This document shows positions 1-6,813 of a stretch of DNA of 13,347 nucleotides, piece after piece (the stretch's first letter is position 1; every line of letters begins with the position of its first letter). Below the pieces are notes generated by a model. The model did no database searches, was not told where the DNA came from, and saw only the letters and a list, made by a program, of their open reading frames with translations. A program made the position numbers and the translations under genes. The DNA comes from Cyanobacteria bacterium UBA7694 (lineage in GTDB: Bacteria; Cyanobacteriota; Sericytochromatia; UBA7694). The DNA is taken from positions 1 through 13,347 of the forward strand of contig DLGM01000082.1 in NCBI GenBank assembly GCA_002482705.1, read 5' to 3'.

Positions 1-2
1 AC

Positions 3-206
3 CGCAGCCCCTTAACCGGAAGCGGCATTCGTTATCATCCCGAGCGGTTGGCTGATGAAGACACCGTAGCAGCCATGCGCCAACAGGAAGCCGGGTACGT
101 AGAGTCGAAAGATACCTTGACCGTCTTTTATCGGCTCAATGCCCTGGGCTGGACCTATATGGCGATCGCCGATCGCAACACCGTCTTGAGCGGAGACCCC
201 CCATGA
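3..206 (+). CDS. C-terminal fragment of a Cache-domain protein, probable sensor kinase paralogue
   Basis: Only the last 67 codons are in the window, reading in frame from base 3 to the TGA at 204-206. The segment VFYRLNALGWTYMAIAD closely matches the C-terminus of the next gene (AYYRLHALGWYYVIQAD), including the preceding helix (VAAMRQQEAG versus LAAVKANKTG). It is therefore the tail of an extracellular Cache-like sensor domain, and the whole protein is probably a second transmembrane Ser/Thr kinase of the same build. The kinase part lies outside the window, so that is inference. Its stop codon overlaps the start of the next gene as ATGA, which points to one operon and translational coupling. 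Confidence 0.7.
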   Translation, partial: RSPLTGSGIRYHPERLADEDTVAAMRQQEAGYVESKDTLTVFYRLNALGWTYMAIADRNTVLSGDPP

Positions 207-2467
207 GTTATCAAGATTGGCTGGCCACTTTTAACCCTGAACAATTGGCTGAAATCGAAGCCCTCTATCTGATTTATCAAGAGGCACACCCCACGGGTGA
301 TCAGAGCGGCTTTATGGCATTTTTGCGACACCAGGGCTGGCTCTTGCCCAAATCGGGTCACAGTGTTGATGACCTGCTGCAAACCATTACCGCCGACATG
401 GCCAATCCTTCTGAACCTAAGATTCATCCCCGCCGTGGCCGTCAACATTACCTATTTCTCGATTTTTTAGGTGAAGGCGATACCGGCCGCATTGATTTGG
501 TCAAAGAACACACGCTCCAGCGCAAAGTCGCCTTTAAACGCCTCAAGCAAAATTCAGATCCACTGATTTTGCGGCGTTTCCTGAATGAGGCCCAGATCAC
601 CGCCCAGTTGGATCATCCCCACATTGTCCCCATTTACAGCCTGGAAAATACGGCTCAAGGCCTGGCCTACACCATGAAACGCATTCATGGGCGCACCTTC
701 CGAACCCTGATTGATGAAGCTGCGGGCAAACTTCCACCGGGCACCAGCCGTCTGCCTATCTTAGATCAACACCAACGCCTCGATTTTTTCCTGTCCGTAT
801 GTGATGCGGTCGATTATGCCCATAGCCGGGGCGTCATTCACCGCGAACTGGAACCCTCCAATCTGATGGTCGGCAACTTTAACGAAGTCTATGTCATGGA
901 TTGGGGGGCTGCCCGTGTCACCCAGACGGTCGCGCAACCGGTCGAGCTGTTATTGCCCAGTGACGCCAGCGCCGAAGATACCGAAGGCGTTCTGGCCTCA
1001 AGCTTGGCCTATCTCTCTCCAGAACAGGCCAATGGGGCTTGGGAAACCTTGGATACCCAGAGTGATCAATTTGCCCTGGGCCTGATCTTATGGGAACTAT
1101 TAGCCCTGAGACCCGCCTATAGCGGCGCAGAAGCAGCCATTTTGATCAAACAGACAACCCGGGGTGAAGTGCCCGAACTGACCGGGCCCCAAGGCGAAAA
1201 AATACCCGCCGACCTCAGGGCCATTGTCGCAAAAGCCACGGCTTTACGCCCTCAGGATCGTTATGAAAGTGTCAGCGCCTTGGCCCGCGATTTACGGCGT
1301 TATATGCGCGGGGAAGCGGTTCTGGCCCGGCCTGACACCCCGCTTCTCAAAGCGGGGCGCTGGCTCGCCCGGCACCAAGCTGAAACCCTGAATGGCGTGG
1401 GAACCATTGTCTTATTAACCGCCCTATTTGGGGTCTGGAGCCTCTGGAGCCAACAACAGGAGCTGGATCGGGCCCGCACCCGCGAAAAAGCCCTCAATCA
1501 ATTTTTAGCGGCCGGTTACCAACAGGGGCGCAAAATCGATCGGCGCTTTCAAAAGGTCGAAATGGGCGTTGAAGGCCTCAATGCAGTCACCCTCTCGCAC
1601 CTGACCCAAAAGCAACCCCAGCGGGAACCCTATTACCTGCACGGCAAATTTACGCCCCCCGATTTAGCCTATGCCCCCCAATTTCAAGGCCCGGTCAGCA
1701 TTGACTGGAATATGTCGGCCAAAAGTTATTACAAACCCGAAGCCGAAGTGCGCGACGATCTCGAAAAATTATCGCCCCTGCGCCATTATGCCAAACGGCT
1801 GCTGCTGCGGAGTGCCACCGAAGCGCCCCTGAGCCCGATTGAACAGCGACAACGGATTGGCACTCAAGGCGTCCCGATTACCTACACCACCATGGTGCTT
1901 AAAAATGGGGTGGTGGTGTGGCAGCCGGGGGGTGAATTCAACGCCCCCACTTATGATCCGTTGAAGCGCCCCTATTGGCGCTTAGCGGCTCATACCCACG
2001 GGCGCAAATGGGGGAACCCGTATGTGGATGTCAGCGGTGTGGGCATGCTGCTGACCTGTGCCACCGCCATGTATGATCATCAAGGACAATTTTTGGGCAT
2101 TTCGTTTTTAGACACCAAGTTTGATTATATTATCCAAGCCCTTCTGGCCACGCCTACCCGCTTAAAAGCCGTAGAAGGTAGCTTCATCTTGGATGACCAA
2201 GGGCGAGTTGTTGTGCGTTCCAGTCAAAAGGGTGAAAAGTACAATGCCACCGTCCACCCAGACCTTAAGTTGCCCCCGTTTGAACAAACTCAAGTGTTAG
2301 CTGCCGTCAAGGCCAACAAAACAGGTCATGTCATTGAAACCGTCAACGGTCGCCAGCGTCTCACAGCTTATTACCGTCTCCATGCCTTGGGCTGGTATTA
2401 TGTCATTCAGGCCGATTTAGAAACCGCGCTTGCAGCCGTTCCCGAATCACAGATGCCATCGCGCTAG
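203..2467 (+). CDS. Transmembrane Hanks-type Ser/Thr protein kinase with extracellular Cache-like sensor; possible pseudokinase
   Basis: The 754-aa protein has an N-terminal stretch of unknown role (about 1-85), a protein kinase domain (about 86-375), one membrane helix (about 398-415) and an outer C-terminal domain (about 440-750). Kinase motifs are the Gly-rich loop GEGDTG (90-95), VAFK with Lys112, the alpha-C Glu129, DWG in place of DFG (Asp233), SPE, and SDQFALG of helix F. The catalytic loop reads HRELEPSN: Glu215 replaces the catalytic Asp and Glu217 the usual Lys, while Asn220 is kept. This predicts weak or no phosphotransfer. The outer domain carries the dCache-type signature YDPLKRPYW...WGNPYVDVSGVGMLLT, so a small extracellular ligand is the likely input. 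The start is fixed by GGAG at 192-195, seven bases upstream, and by the ATGA overlap with the previous gene. Fold assignment is firm; activity is open. Confidence 0.9.
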   Translation: MSYQDWLATFNPEQLAEIEALYLIYQEAHPTGDQSGFMAFLRHQGWLLPKSGHSVDDLLQTITADMANPSEPKIHPRRGRQHYLFLDFLGEGDTGRIDLVKEHTLQRKVAFKRLKQNSDPLILRRFLNEAQITAQLDHPHIVPIYSLENTAQGLAYTMKRIHGRTFRTLIDEAAGKLPPGTSRLPILDQHQRLDFFLSVCDAVDYAHSRGVIHRELEPSNLMVGNFNEVYVMDWGAARVTQTVAQPVELLLPSDASAEDTEGVLASSLAYLSPEQANGAWETLDTQSDQFALGLILWELLALRPAYSGAEAAILIKQTTRGEVPELTGPQGEKIPADLRAIVAKATALRPQDRYESVSALARDLRRYMRGEAVLARPDTPLLKAGRWLARHQAETLNGVGTIVLLTALFGVWSLWSQQQELDRARTREKALNQFLAAGYQQGRKIDRRFQKVEMGVEGLNAVTLSHLTQKQPQREPYYLHGKFTPPDLAYAPQFQGPVSIDWNMSAKSYYKPEAEVRDDLEKLSPLRHYAKRLLLRSATEAPLSPIEQRQRIGTQGVPITYTTMVLKNGVVVWQPGGEFNAPTYDPLKRPYWRLAAHTHGRKWGNPYVDVSGVGMLLTCATAMYDHQGQFLGISFLDTKFDYIIQALLATPTRLKAVEGSFILDDQGRVVVRSSQKGEKYNATVHPDLKLPPFEQTQVLAAVKANKTGHVIETVNGRQRLTAYYRLHALGWYYVIQADLETALAAVPESQMPSR

Positions 2468-2491
2468 GCACAAGCTCTTGGGCTAACCCCC

Positions 2492-2497
2492 TATAAT
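2492..2497 (+). promoter_or_regulatory. Putative -10 box for the CsgG-like gene
   Basis: A perfect TATAAT lies 26 bases before the ATG at 2524 in the 56-bp gap after the kinase stop. No good -35 box is found at 16-18 bp upstream, so an activator or alternative contacts may be needed. The ribosome site before 2524 is weak (AGAAAG). Confidence 0.45.
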
Positions 2498-2523
2498 CTA
2501 GCTAACTACAGAAAGTTGTTGCC

Positions 2524-3474
2524 ATGCTGAAATACACTGCCACACTTGCTCTCTTACTTCTGGTACTCCCGGCTCATGCTCAAGACCGCGCCGCAGTTAT
2601 GGATTTACGTCCCAAAGGCAATATTACCGCCAGTGATGCCAGTATCCTCACCGATCGCATTCGCAGCCTGATCGTACAAAACGGAACCTACCAAGTCATG
2701 GAACGGGAAAATGTTGACCGCATCCTGCGCGAGCAGGGCTTTCAGAGTACCCAAAGCTGTGATACCACCGACTGTTCCGTCGAAATTGGCAAACTGTTGT
2801 CGGTACGCCATATGATCACCGGCAGCGCCAGCCGTCTGGGCAATTTGTATTCTCTCAACCTGCGCATTATCGATGTCGAAAAAGGCACGATTCTGCGCGA
2901 TGAATACAGCGACTGCCTATGCCCGCTCGAAAGCTTAATGACCCAAACAGCTCCTGCTCTGGTACGTCAAGCTCTGTCCCTGCCAAGCATGCCAGGCAAT
3001 AGCGCCACCCCCAGCCAACAGTCACCTACTGCTCTAGATGACGCAACCCCTGTCCGTCAAGCCAAACCTTGGCTGGCATACATTGAAGCGGGATTCCCCC
3101 GTTACGCCAACCTTGGGGCATGGTACAACGCGAACCCCTATTTTGCGTTGGGTGCTCAGGCCGGTGCCATGACCGGAAGTTTTACCGTCAACGCCTATGT
3201 CAGTTTGGCCCCTCGGATCTATTTTAACCCCCACGAACTTGCGGGTTTTGTGGATGTACTGGCCAGCGTCAATTTTCCCTCAAGCCCAAGCCTATGGCTC
3301 ACCCCTCGCTTAGGCATTGAATACCGTCCCAAAATGTCCGGCCTGACCTTCAGCCTTGCTGCAGGCATCCCTTTCTTGGGGGATGCAGGTTATATTGGCA
3401 ACAGCTATACCGGTGCTCCCATCTATTACCGCAACGCGTTTGATGTCGCCACGGGCATTGGCTGGGCCTTTTAA
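2524..3474 (+). CDS. Secreted CsgG-like domain protein with C-terminal beta-rich (outer-membrane-barrel-like) domain
   Basis: The 316-aa protein starts with a signal peptide (about 1-19, cut after AHA). Residues about 21-155 resemble the CsgG/curli-assembly family: AAVMDLRPKG strand, VMERENVDRILREQGF, a two-Cys loop SCDTTDCSVEIGKLL, and GSASRLGNLYSLNLRIIDV. There is no lipobox Cys after the signal peptide, so it is not an obvious lipoprotein as classical CsgG is. A Pro/Ser/Gln linker (about 158-185) leads to a C-terminal domain (about 186-316) rich in alternating hydrophobic and aromatic residues and Gly, ending in Phe, as outer-membrane beta-barrels do. At about 130 residues this would make at most a small barrel. 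A periplasmic or outer-membrane role is inferred. Neighbouring Cache kinases suggest an envelope-related function, but no substrate can be named. Confidence 0.75.
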   Translation: MLKYTATLALLLLVLPAHAQDRAAVMDLRPKGNITASDASILTDRIRSLIVQNGTYQVMERENVDRILREQGFQSTQSCDTTDCSVEIGKLLSVRHMITGSASRLGNLYSLNLRIIDVEKGTILRDEYSDCLCPLESLMTQTAPALVRQALSLPSMPGNSATPSQQSPTALDDATPVRQAKPWLAYIEAGFPRYANLGAWYNANPYFALGAQAGAMTGSFTVNAYVSLAPRIYFNPHELAGFVDVLASVNFPSSPSLWLTPRLGIEYRPKMSGLTFSLAAGIPFLGDAGYIGNSYTGAPIYYRNAFDVATGIGWAF

Positions 3475-3483
3475 ATCGCCCAT

Positions 3484-3515
3484 AAAAAAAGCCCGCTGAA
3501 TCAGCGGGCTTTTTC
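3484..3515. terminator. Bidirectional Rho-independent terminator
   Basis: Arms GCCCGCTG (3491-3498) and CAGCGGGC (3502-3509) form a GC-rich hairpin flanked by an A-run (3484-3490) on the left and a T-run (3510-3514) on the right. It therefore works in both directions. It lies between two convergent genes, ten bases after the stop of the CsgG-like gene and 13 bases beyond the stop of the Fe-S oxidoreductase gene. Confidence 0.92.
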
Positions 3516-3527
3516 GCTTACGGGTCG

Positions 3528-5660
3528 TTAAGCGGTCGTCGCCGGTTGCACAACTTTTTCAAGCAGGATCTCAGCCACGTCTTTGACCTTGATTTTATCC
3601 GTGTGGCCTTCGGCATTGACACCGTCTACCATCATGGTTTTACAGAAGGGGCAGCCCACGGCAATTTGTTCAGCCTTGGTTTCTGCTGCTTGGCGGGTAC
3701 GTTCGTTATTGACGCGCACCGAACCACTTTCTTCTTTCCACATCTGGCCACCGCCAGCACCACAGCAGAAGCTGCTGTCCTTGCTCATTTTCATTTCGAC
3801 CTGTTCACTGCCTGTAGCAGCAATCAGATCGCGGGGAGCATCATAGATTTTGTTATGACGGCCCAGGTAGCAGGGATCATGGAAAGTGGTCAGCAAACCG
3901 GCGGTGGAATTGTTAACCTTGAGCTTGCCCGCCAGAATCAGCTCGTTGAGCATCTGGGTATGGTGCTTGACCTCAAAACGGCCCCCAAAGTCGGGGAATT
4001 CGTTTTTGATCGTGTGCAAGCAGTGGGGGCAGGTGGTGACAATGCTGGTCACACCATACTCATTGAGGGTTTCAACGTTTTCCTGAGCCAGGCTTTGGGC
4101 CAGGTACTCGTTGCCACAGCGCCGAGCCGGGTCACCATTACACTTCTCTTCTTTGCCCAGAATGGCAAAGCGCACATCAGCGGCCTGCATCAACTGCGCA
4201 AAAGCTTCGGACACCTTTTTGGCGCTGTCATCATACGAACCGGCACAACCGACCCAGTACAGGATGTCGATATCTTTGATATCGTTGATTTCACCCATGG
4301 TCTTGATCTTGTGCATTTTGGCCCAGTCAGCGCGCTGGCTTTGGGCTTGGCCCCAGGGATTGCCCTGACGTTCCAGGTTTTGGAACATCACGTTAAACTC
4401 ATGGGGGAACTCTTCCTCTTCCTGAAGCTGGTGCTGGCGCATACCAATAATATCGGGGATATGCTCAATGCCCATCGGGCACATTTCCATACAGGCACCG
4501 CAGGTAGTGCATGACCAAAGGGCGTCTTCGGTCATGATGTGGCCCACCAAGGGGGTTTCCGATTTTCCCGTGGTCATAAGCTGTTCTTTTTCTTCCATGA
4601 TCAGGTGTTTGGCGTTGACCACCATCCATTTGGGAGACAGCTCTTTGCCGGTGCGGTTGGCCGGGCAGACATCGTCACAACGGCCACATTCAATACAGGC
4701 AAAGGTATCGAGCACGTTTTTCCAGGGCAAATCTTGCAGGTACTGAATCCCGCCCATGTTCATGTCTTCATCGTCATCATCCGACTCAAACATGGCCACC
4801 AGATCTTTTTTGTAGTCAACCTTGCCATAAGAAGCTTGGCGCTTGAAATAGAGGTTGATGGGCCCGGCCACCAAGTGTAAGTGCTTGGAGAAGGGAATGT
4901 AACAGGCAAAGCCGAGCACGCAGAGAATGTGAACCCACCAAGAAACGTGGTACAGGAACACCATGATGCCCTGGGGCATACCGGTAGCATGCATCACAAA
5001 CCCAAACGCCGCACTCAGGGGGCGGAACCACTCAAAGGTATAAGCGGCGGCATCCCGCTGCATCCAGGCAATGGCCAAACCTTCGGTTGAGACATAAGAA
5101 ATCATCAGCAACGAAATGAAACAGATCGTGATCAGTGATTCCAGCCAAGGGTTTTCACGGGACTCACGGTTGACCAACACACCTTGGTCTTCAGGAGGAG
5201 GATACAGCGCTTTGGGCTTTTGCACATAACGGCGATAACCCAGCGAGGCAATCCCTAAAAAGACCAGCGCGGCAAACATATCAGCCACAAAAGCGTAACC
5301 GTGGTCAAGCAAGGGGCTGATAAATGCCAGCAGTGAAAACTCAACATTGTTGGTATAAGCCCGCAACACGTGGTGGGTTGTGGCGAGCAAAAAGGCAAAG
5401 AAGCCGACAAAAACAAAGGTGTGCATCAGCCCAACGATAGGGCGTACGCCCCGGAAACACCAGTAAAAAACATCATAAACCGTTTGCCACAGGCGCTTAG
5501 GGATATCATCCTGACTGGGATGACGCTCCTCGGGCTTACCAATGGACACCAGCTTGTACTTGAGGTTGGCCCCATAGGCAGAGGTGGCAATCAGCCCGAG
5601 CATAACGAGGGTATAAGCCCCCAGCTCAATGGGAGTAAAATAGATACCGTGGTTTGACAT
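3528..5660 (-). CDS. Membrane-bound HdrD-like Fe-S oxidoreductase (NarI-like membrane domain, 2x[4Fe-4S], two CCG domains)
   Basis: From the ATG at 5660 the protein has 710 aa. Five or six membrane helices (about 10-31, 74-98, 118-142, 173-198, 214-260) resemble the haem-b NarI-type subunit; His80, His96/97, His238 and His244 are possible haem ligands. A soluble ferredoxin part follows with two CxxCxxCxxxCP motifs (Cys322-332 and Cys384-394). Two cysteine-rich CCG domains come next: Cys472/Cys507/CPHC 544-547, and Cys597/CC 632-633/CPFC 670-673. In the first the second Cys of the pair is Asn508. This architecture is that of fused HdrE-HdrD-like proteins, known in several phyla as quinone reductases that take electrons from electron-transfer flavoprotein. 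A role in passing electrons to the menaquinone pool is inferred; no etfAB genes are in the window. The frame is open upstream to a GTG at 5771, but the 37 extra residues are Cys-rich, polar and without a good ribosome site, so 5660 is preferred. Confidence 0.9.
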   Translation of the reverse strand: MSNHGIYFTPIELGAYTLVMLGLIATSAYGANLKYKLVSIGKPEERHPSQDDIPKRLWQTVYDVFYWCFRGVRPIVGLMHTFVFVGFFAFLLATTHHVLRAYTNNVEFSLLAFISPLLDHGYAFVADMFAALVFLGIASLGYRRYVQKPKALYPPPEDQGVLVNRESRENPWLESLITICFISLLMISYVSTEGLAIAWMQRDAAAYTFEWFRPLSAAFGFVMHATGMPQGIMVFLYHVSWWVHILCVLGFACYIPFSKHLHLVAGPINLYFKRQASYGKVDYKKDLVAMFESDDDDEDMNMGGIQYLQDLPWKNVLDTFACIECGRCDDVCPANRTGKELSPKWMVVNAKHLIMEEKEQLMTTGKSETPLVGHIMTEDALWSCTTCGACMEMCPMGIEHIPDIIGMRQHQLQEEEEFPHEFNVMFQNLERQGNPWGQAQSQRADWAKMHKIKTMGEINDIKDIDILYWVGCAGSYDDSAKKVSEAFAQLMQAADVRFAILGKEEKCNGDPARRCGNEYLAQSLAQENVETLNEYGVTSIVTTCPHCLHTIKNEFPDFGGRFEVKHHTQMLNELILAGKLKVNNSTAGLLTTFHDPCYLGRHNKIYDAPRDLIAATGSEQVEMKMSKDSSFCCGAGGGQMWKEESGSVRVNNERTRQAAETKAEQIAVGCPFCKTMMVDGVNAEGHTDKIKVKDVAEILLEKVVQPATTA

Positions 5661-5825
5661 GATTGCTTGTATACTCTTTGAGATAGAATAAAGGTTCCCG
5701 CAAGCGGGAAGTAGAGATGTGCAGGTGCAGCCAGAAGCAAAAAATGGCTGTTTAACAGCAGTTGAACTCACCTGTACTAGGGCATTTTAGCACAGGAATG
5801 GGCTGCACTTTCGCAATCATCTTCC
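5661..5825 (-). promoter_or_regulatory. Structured leader with attenuator-like terminator before the HdrD-like gene
   Basis: If transcription starts near 5825, about 165 bases precede the ATG. Read on the minus strand, the leader holds GCTGTTAAACAGC (5759-5747) followed by CA and six U (5744-5739), a short intrinsic terminator. The 3' arm of that stem (CAGCCA) can pair instead with TGGCTG further downstream (about 5728-5733), which would break the terminator. A third element, GTGCAGCC (5808-5801), is complementary to GGCTGCAC (5732-5725). Near the end sits a palindrome, TTCCCGC-AA-GCGGGAA (5695-5710). The terminator stem is short, so it could also simply end the transcript of the small secreted-protein gene upstream. 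Confidence 0.4.
5739..5759 (-). terminator. Short Rho-independent terminator, minus strand
   Basis: GCTGT-TAA-ACAGC hairpin (5759-5747) followed by CA and six U (5744-5739). It is 128 bases after the stop of the small secreted-protein gene at 5887, and inside the leader of the HdrD-like gene if the promoter at 5832-5861 is used. The stem is only five base pairs, so strength is uncertain. Confidence 0.45.
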
Positions 5826-5831
5826 ACCCCA

Positions 5832-5861
5832 TTTATACAGCGCATCACAAAACCAGGTCAA
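5832..5861 (-). promoter_or_regulatory. Putative sigma70-type promoter for the HdrD-like gene
   Basis: On the minus strand TTGACC (5861-5856) and TATAAA (5837-5832) are separated by 18 bp; each matches five of six consensus bases. It lies 172 bases before the ATG at 5660, downstream of the stop of the small secreted-protein gene. Confidence 0.55.
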
Positions 5862-5886
5862 GGCTCTGAACACAAGGGTTTGCAGA

Positions 5887-6264
5887 TTATTTTAAATTTT
5901 TTGCCAGCTTTTCCAGCGTTGCCGGTGAAACATTCAAACCGGCTTTCTGAATGTCTTTCACCACCAGCTTCGGACCGCTGTACACCTTGCGCCAGGTATT
6001 ATTGTGCCGTTGATACAGCGCATACAAAGTTTGCTGATCGCGCTGTAATGACACCAGCGCCAAGTTTTGCACCGTACTTGAAGCCTGCACAAAACAATCA
6101 GCCGAACTGGCGCAAAAGTCGCGTTGAGCCTGCGTTTTTACCGGCTCTACCGTCGCTTGATTCTGTGCCCCCCGCGCCCGCTTCAACGCGGAATTTGTCA
6201 CGGAGGCTTCAGCGCCTGTCCCGATCATCCCTACCACCACTAATACCACAAGATATTTCATCAT
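5887..6264 (-). CDS. Small secreted protein of unknown function
   Basis: From the ATG at 6264 this is 125 aa. A signal peptide (about 1-20, hydrophobic core LVVLVVVGMIG, cut after AEA) is clear. The mature part holds a pair of cysteines, Cys51 and Cys57 (FCASSADCF), likely a disulfide outside the cytoplasm, then a helical stretch with Gln and Leu, and a basic C-terminus rich in Lys. No known family is recognised. The ribosome site AAGG (6277-6274) lies nine bases before 6264; a GTG at 6267 and a second ATG at 6261 are alternative starts. It is flanked by a 170-bp leader region on one side and the large gene-free region on the other, so it seems to be transcribed alone. Confidence 0.75.
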   Translation of the reverse strand: MMKYLVVLVVVGMIGTGAEASVTNSALKRARGAQNQATVEPVKTQAQRDFCASSADCFVQASSTVQNLALVSLQRDQQTLYALYQRHNNTWRKVYSGPKLVVKDIQKAGLNVSPATLEKLAKNLK

Positions 6265-6389
6265 CACGCATTACCTTCAAGAGCACATTTTGTGTTTGAC
6301 ACAGATCAGGGAGCAAATCATCTGCTTAACGTTTCCATTCCCCATCCAGTCGATCTATAAACCCCTCCCCTTCAAGAGCAGCATAATAA

Positions 6390-6457
6390 AAGCACAATGT
6401 AGATTGATTATTATAAATATATCAATATGTAAGCTTATTTTTAAAAGTATTGTGCTT
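6390..6457. repeat. Inverted repeat in AT-rich spacer
   Basis: AAGCACAAT (6390-6398) and ATTGTGCTT (6449-6457) are exact complements 50 bp apart. Between them ATTGAT (6403-6408) and ATCAAT (6421-6426) form a second nested arm pair, and AAGCTT (6431-6436) is a small palindrome. No T-run follows, so it is not a terminator. Operator, cruciform or structured RNA are all possible. Confidence 0.5.
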
Positions 6458-6512
6458 GTATTTACTCCTTTAAAGGTCTTGTTAAGTTTTTATTTGTTCT
6501 CAGCTTGGGTGC

Positions 6513-6541
6513 TTGCAATCACATTCCCTGAGCACTATAAT
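6513..6541 (+). promoter_or_regulatory. Sigma70-type promoter with no protein gene downstream
   Basis: TTGCAA (6513-6518), exactly 17 bp, then a perfect TATAAT (6536-6541). Transcription would start near 6548 and run to the right, where the only genes are antisense (the CsgG/SUMF1 gene on the minus strand). This suggests a small or antisense RNA. Confidence 0.5.
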
Positions 6542-6547
6542 CAAAAT

Positions 6548-6642
6548 TGAAGCACGAAGAAAGCGTCCTTGCCTGCAAGAGAGAGGTAAGTTTCGTTAGA
6601 CCTCTAGCTTATCTAAAGCAGAAGACAAGGTGACAATTTTTT
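6548..6642 (+). ncRNA. Candidate small RNA
   Basis: The 95 bases after the promoter can fold into a closed structure. GTCCTTG (6565-6571) pairs with CAAGG-tg-AC (6626-6634), closing a loop that holds AGAGGT (6582-6587)/ACCTCT (6600-6605) and a weak GCTT (6607-6610)/AAGC (6617-6620). The closing stem is followed by AA and six T (6637-6642), as in an intrinsic terminator. A longer form ending at the hairpin 6742-6781 is also possible. It matches no RNA family that is recognisable by eye. The support is promoter, fold and U-run only. Confidence 0.28.
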
Positions 6643-6741
6643 CGTAAATATTGCAAGGTATGCCGACAATCGGGGCGAAACACCCAAGCAGATTGCCCGC
6701 TAAGTGGCAAGTTATGGCTCCTTCAATCCGCTTCAGGTCCG

Positions 6742-6781
6742 GCCCATGTTTTCAGACTTCCAAAAGTTTGAGAACATGGGC
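6742..6781 (+). terminator. 16-bp hairpin downstream of the CsgG/SUMF1 gene
   Basis: Bases 6742-6757 pair with 6766-6781 around an 8-base loop. On the plus strand all 16 pairs form, two as G-U; on the minus strand these two become A-C mismatches, so the plus-strand RNA folds better. A pyrimidine-rich tail (6782-6799) follows on the plus strand, while none follows on the minus strand. It lies 33 bases beyond the stop of the minus-strand gene. It may end a plus-strand transcript or mark the 3' end of the minus-strand mRNA. Confidence 0.4.
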
Positions 6782-6813
6782 TTCTCTCTTGTTCTCTCCT
6801 GGGAGCCCAAGCC

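Larger units (their letters stand above)
6268..6813. other. Gene-free, AT-rich intergenic region with inverted repeats and a promoter
   Basis: No convincing protein gene lies in this 546-bp stretch between the secreted small protein and the stop of the CsgG/SUMF1 gene. Bases 6370-6560 are far richer in A and T than any neighbour. It holds the inverted repeat AAGCACAAT/ATTGTGCTT, a perfect palindrome CCTTTAAAGG (6467-6476), a plus-strand promoter (6513-6541), foldable sequence after it, and a 16-bp hairpin at 6742-6781. Each is listed separately. Confidence 0.7.

Noticed and set aside
162..169. GCGATCGC, identical to the HIP1 repeat of many cyanobacteria
   Set aside because: A single copy in 13 kb is not an enrichment and says nothing about lineage.
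3546..4514. Long open frame (322 codons) on the plus strand
   Set aside because: It is antisense to the HdrD-like gene, whose motifs are unmistakable; the product has no recognisable pattern and is a by-product of codon bias.
5661..5771. N-terminal extension of the HdrD-like protein from a GTG at 5771
   Set aside because: The 37 residues are Cys- and Ser-rich and unlike a membrane protein N-terminus, and no good ribosome site precedes the GTG. The segment contains the terminator-like hairpin, so it is treated as leader, though leader translation is not excluded.
6742..6781. Canonical Rho-independent terminator for the CsgG/SUMF1 gene
   Set aside because: On the minus strand no T-run follows and two pairs are lost, so it is kept only as a hairpin of uncertain direction.
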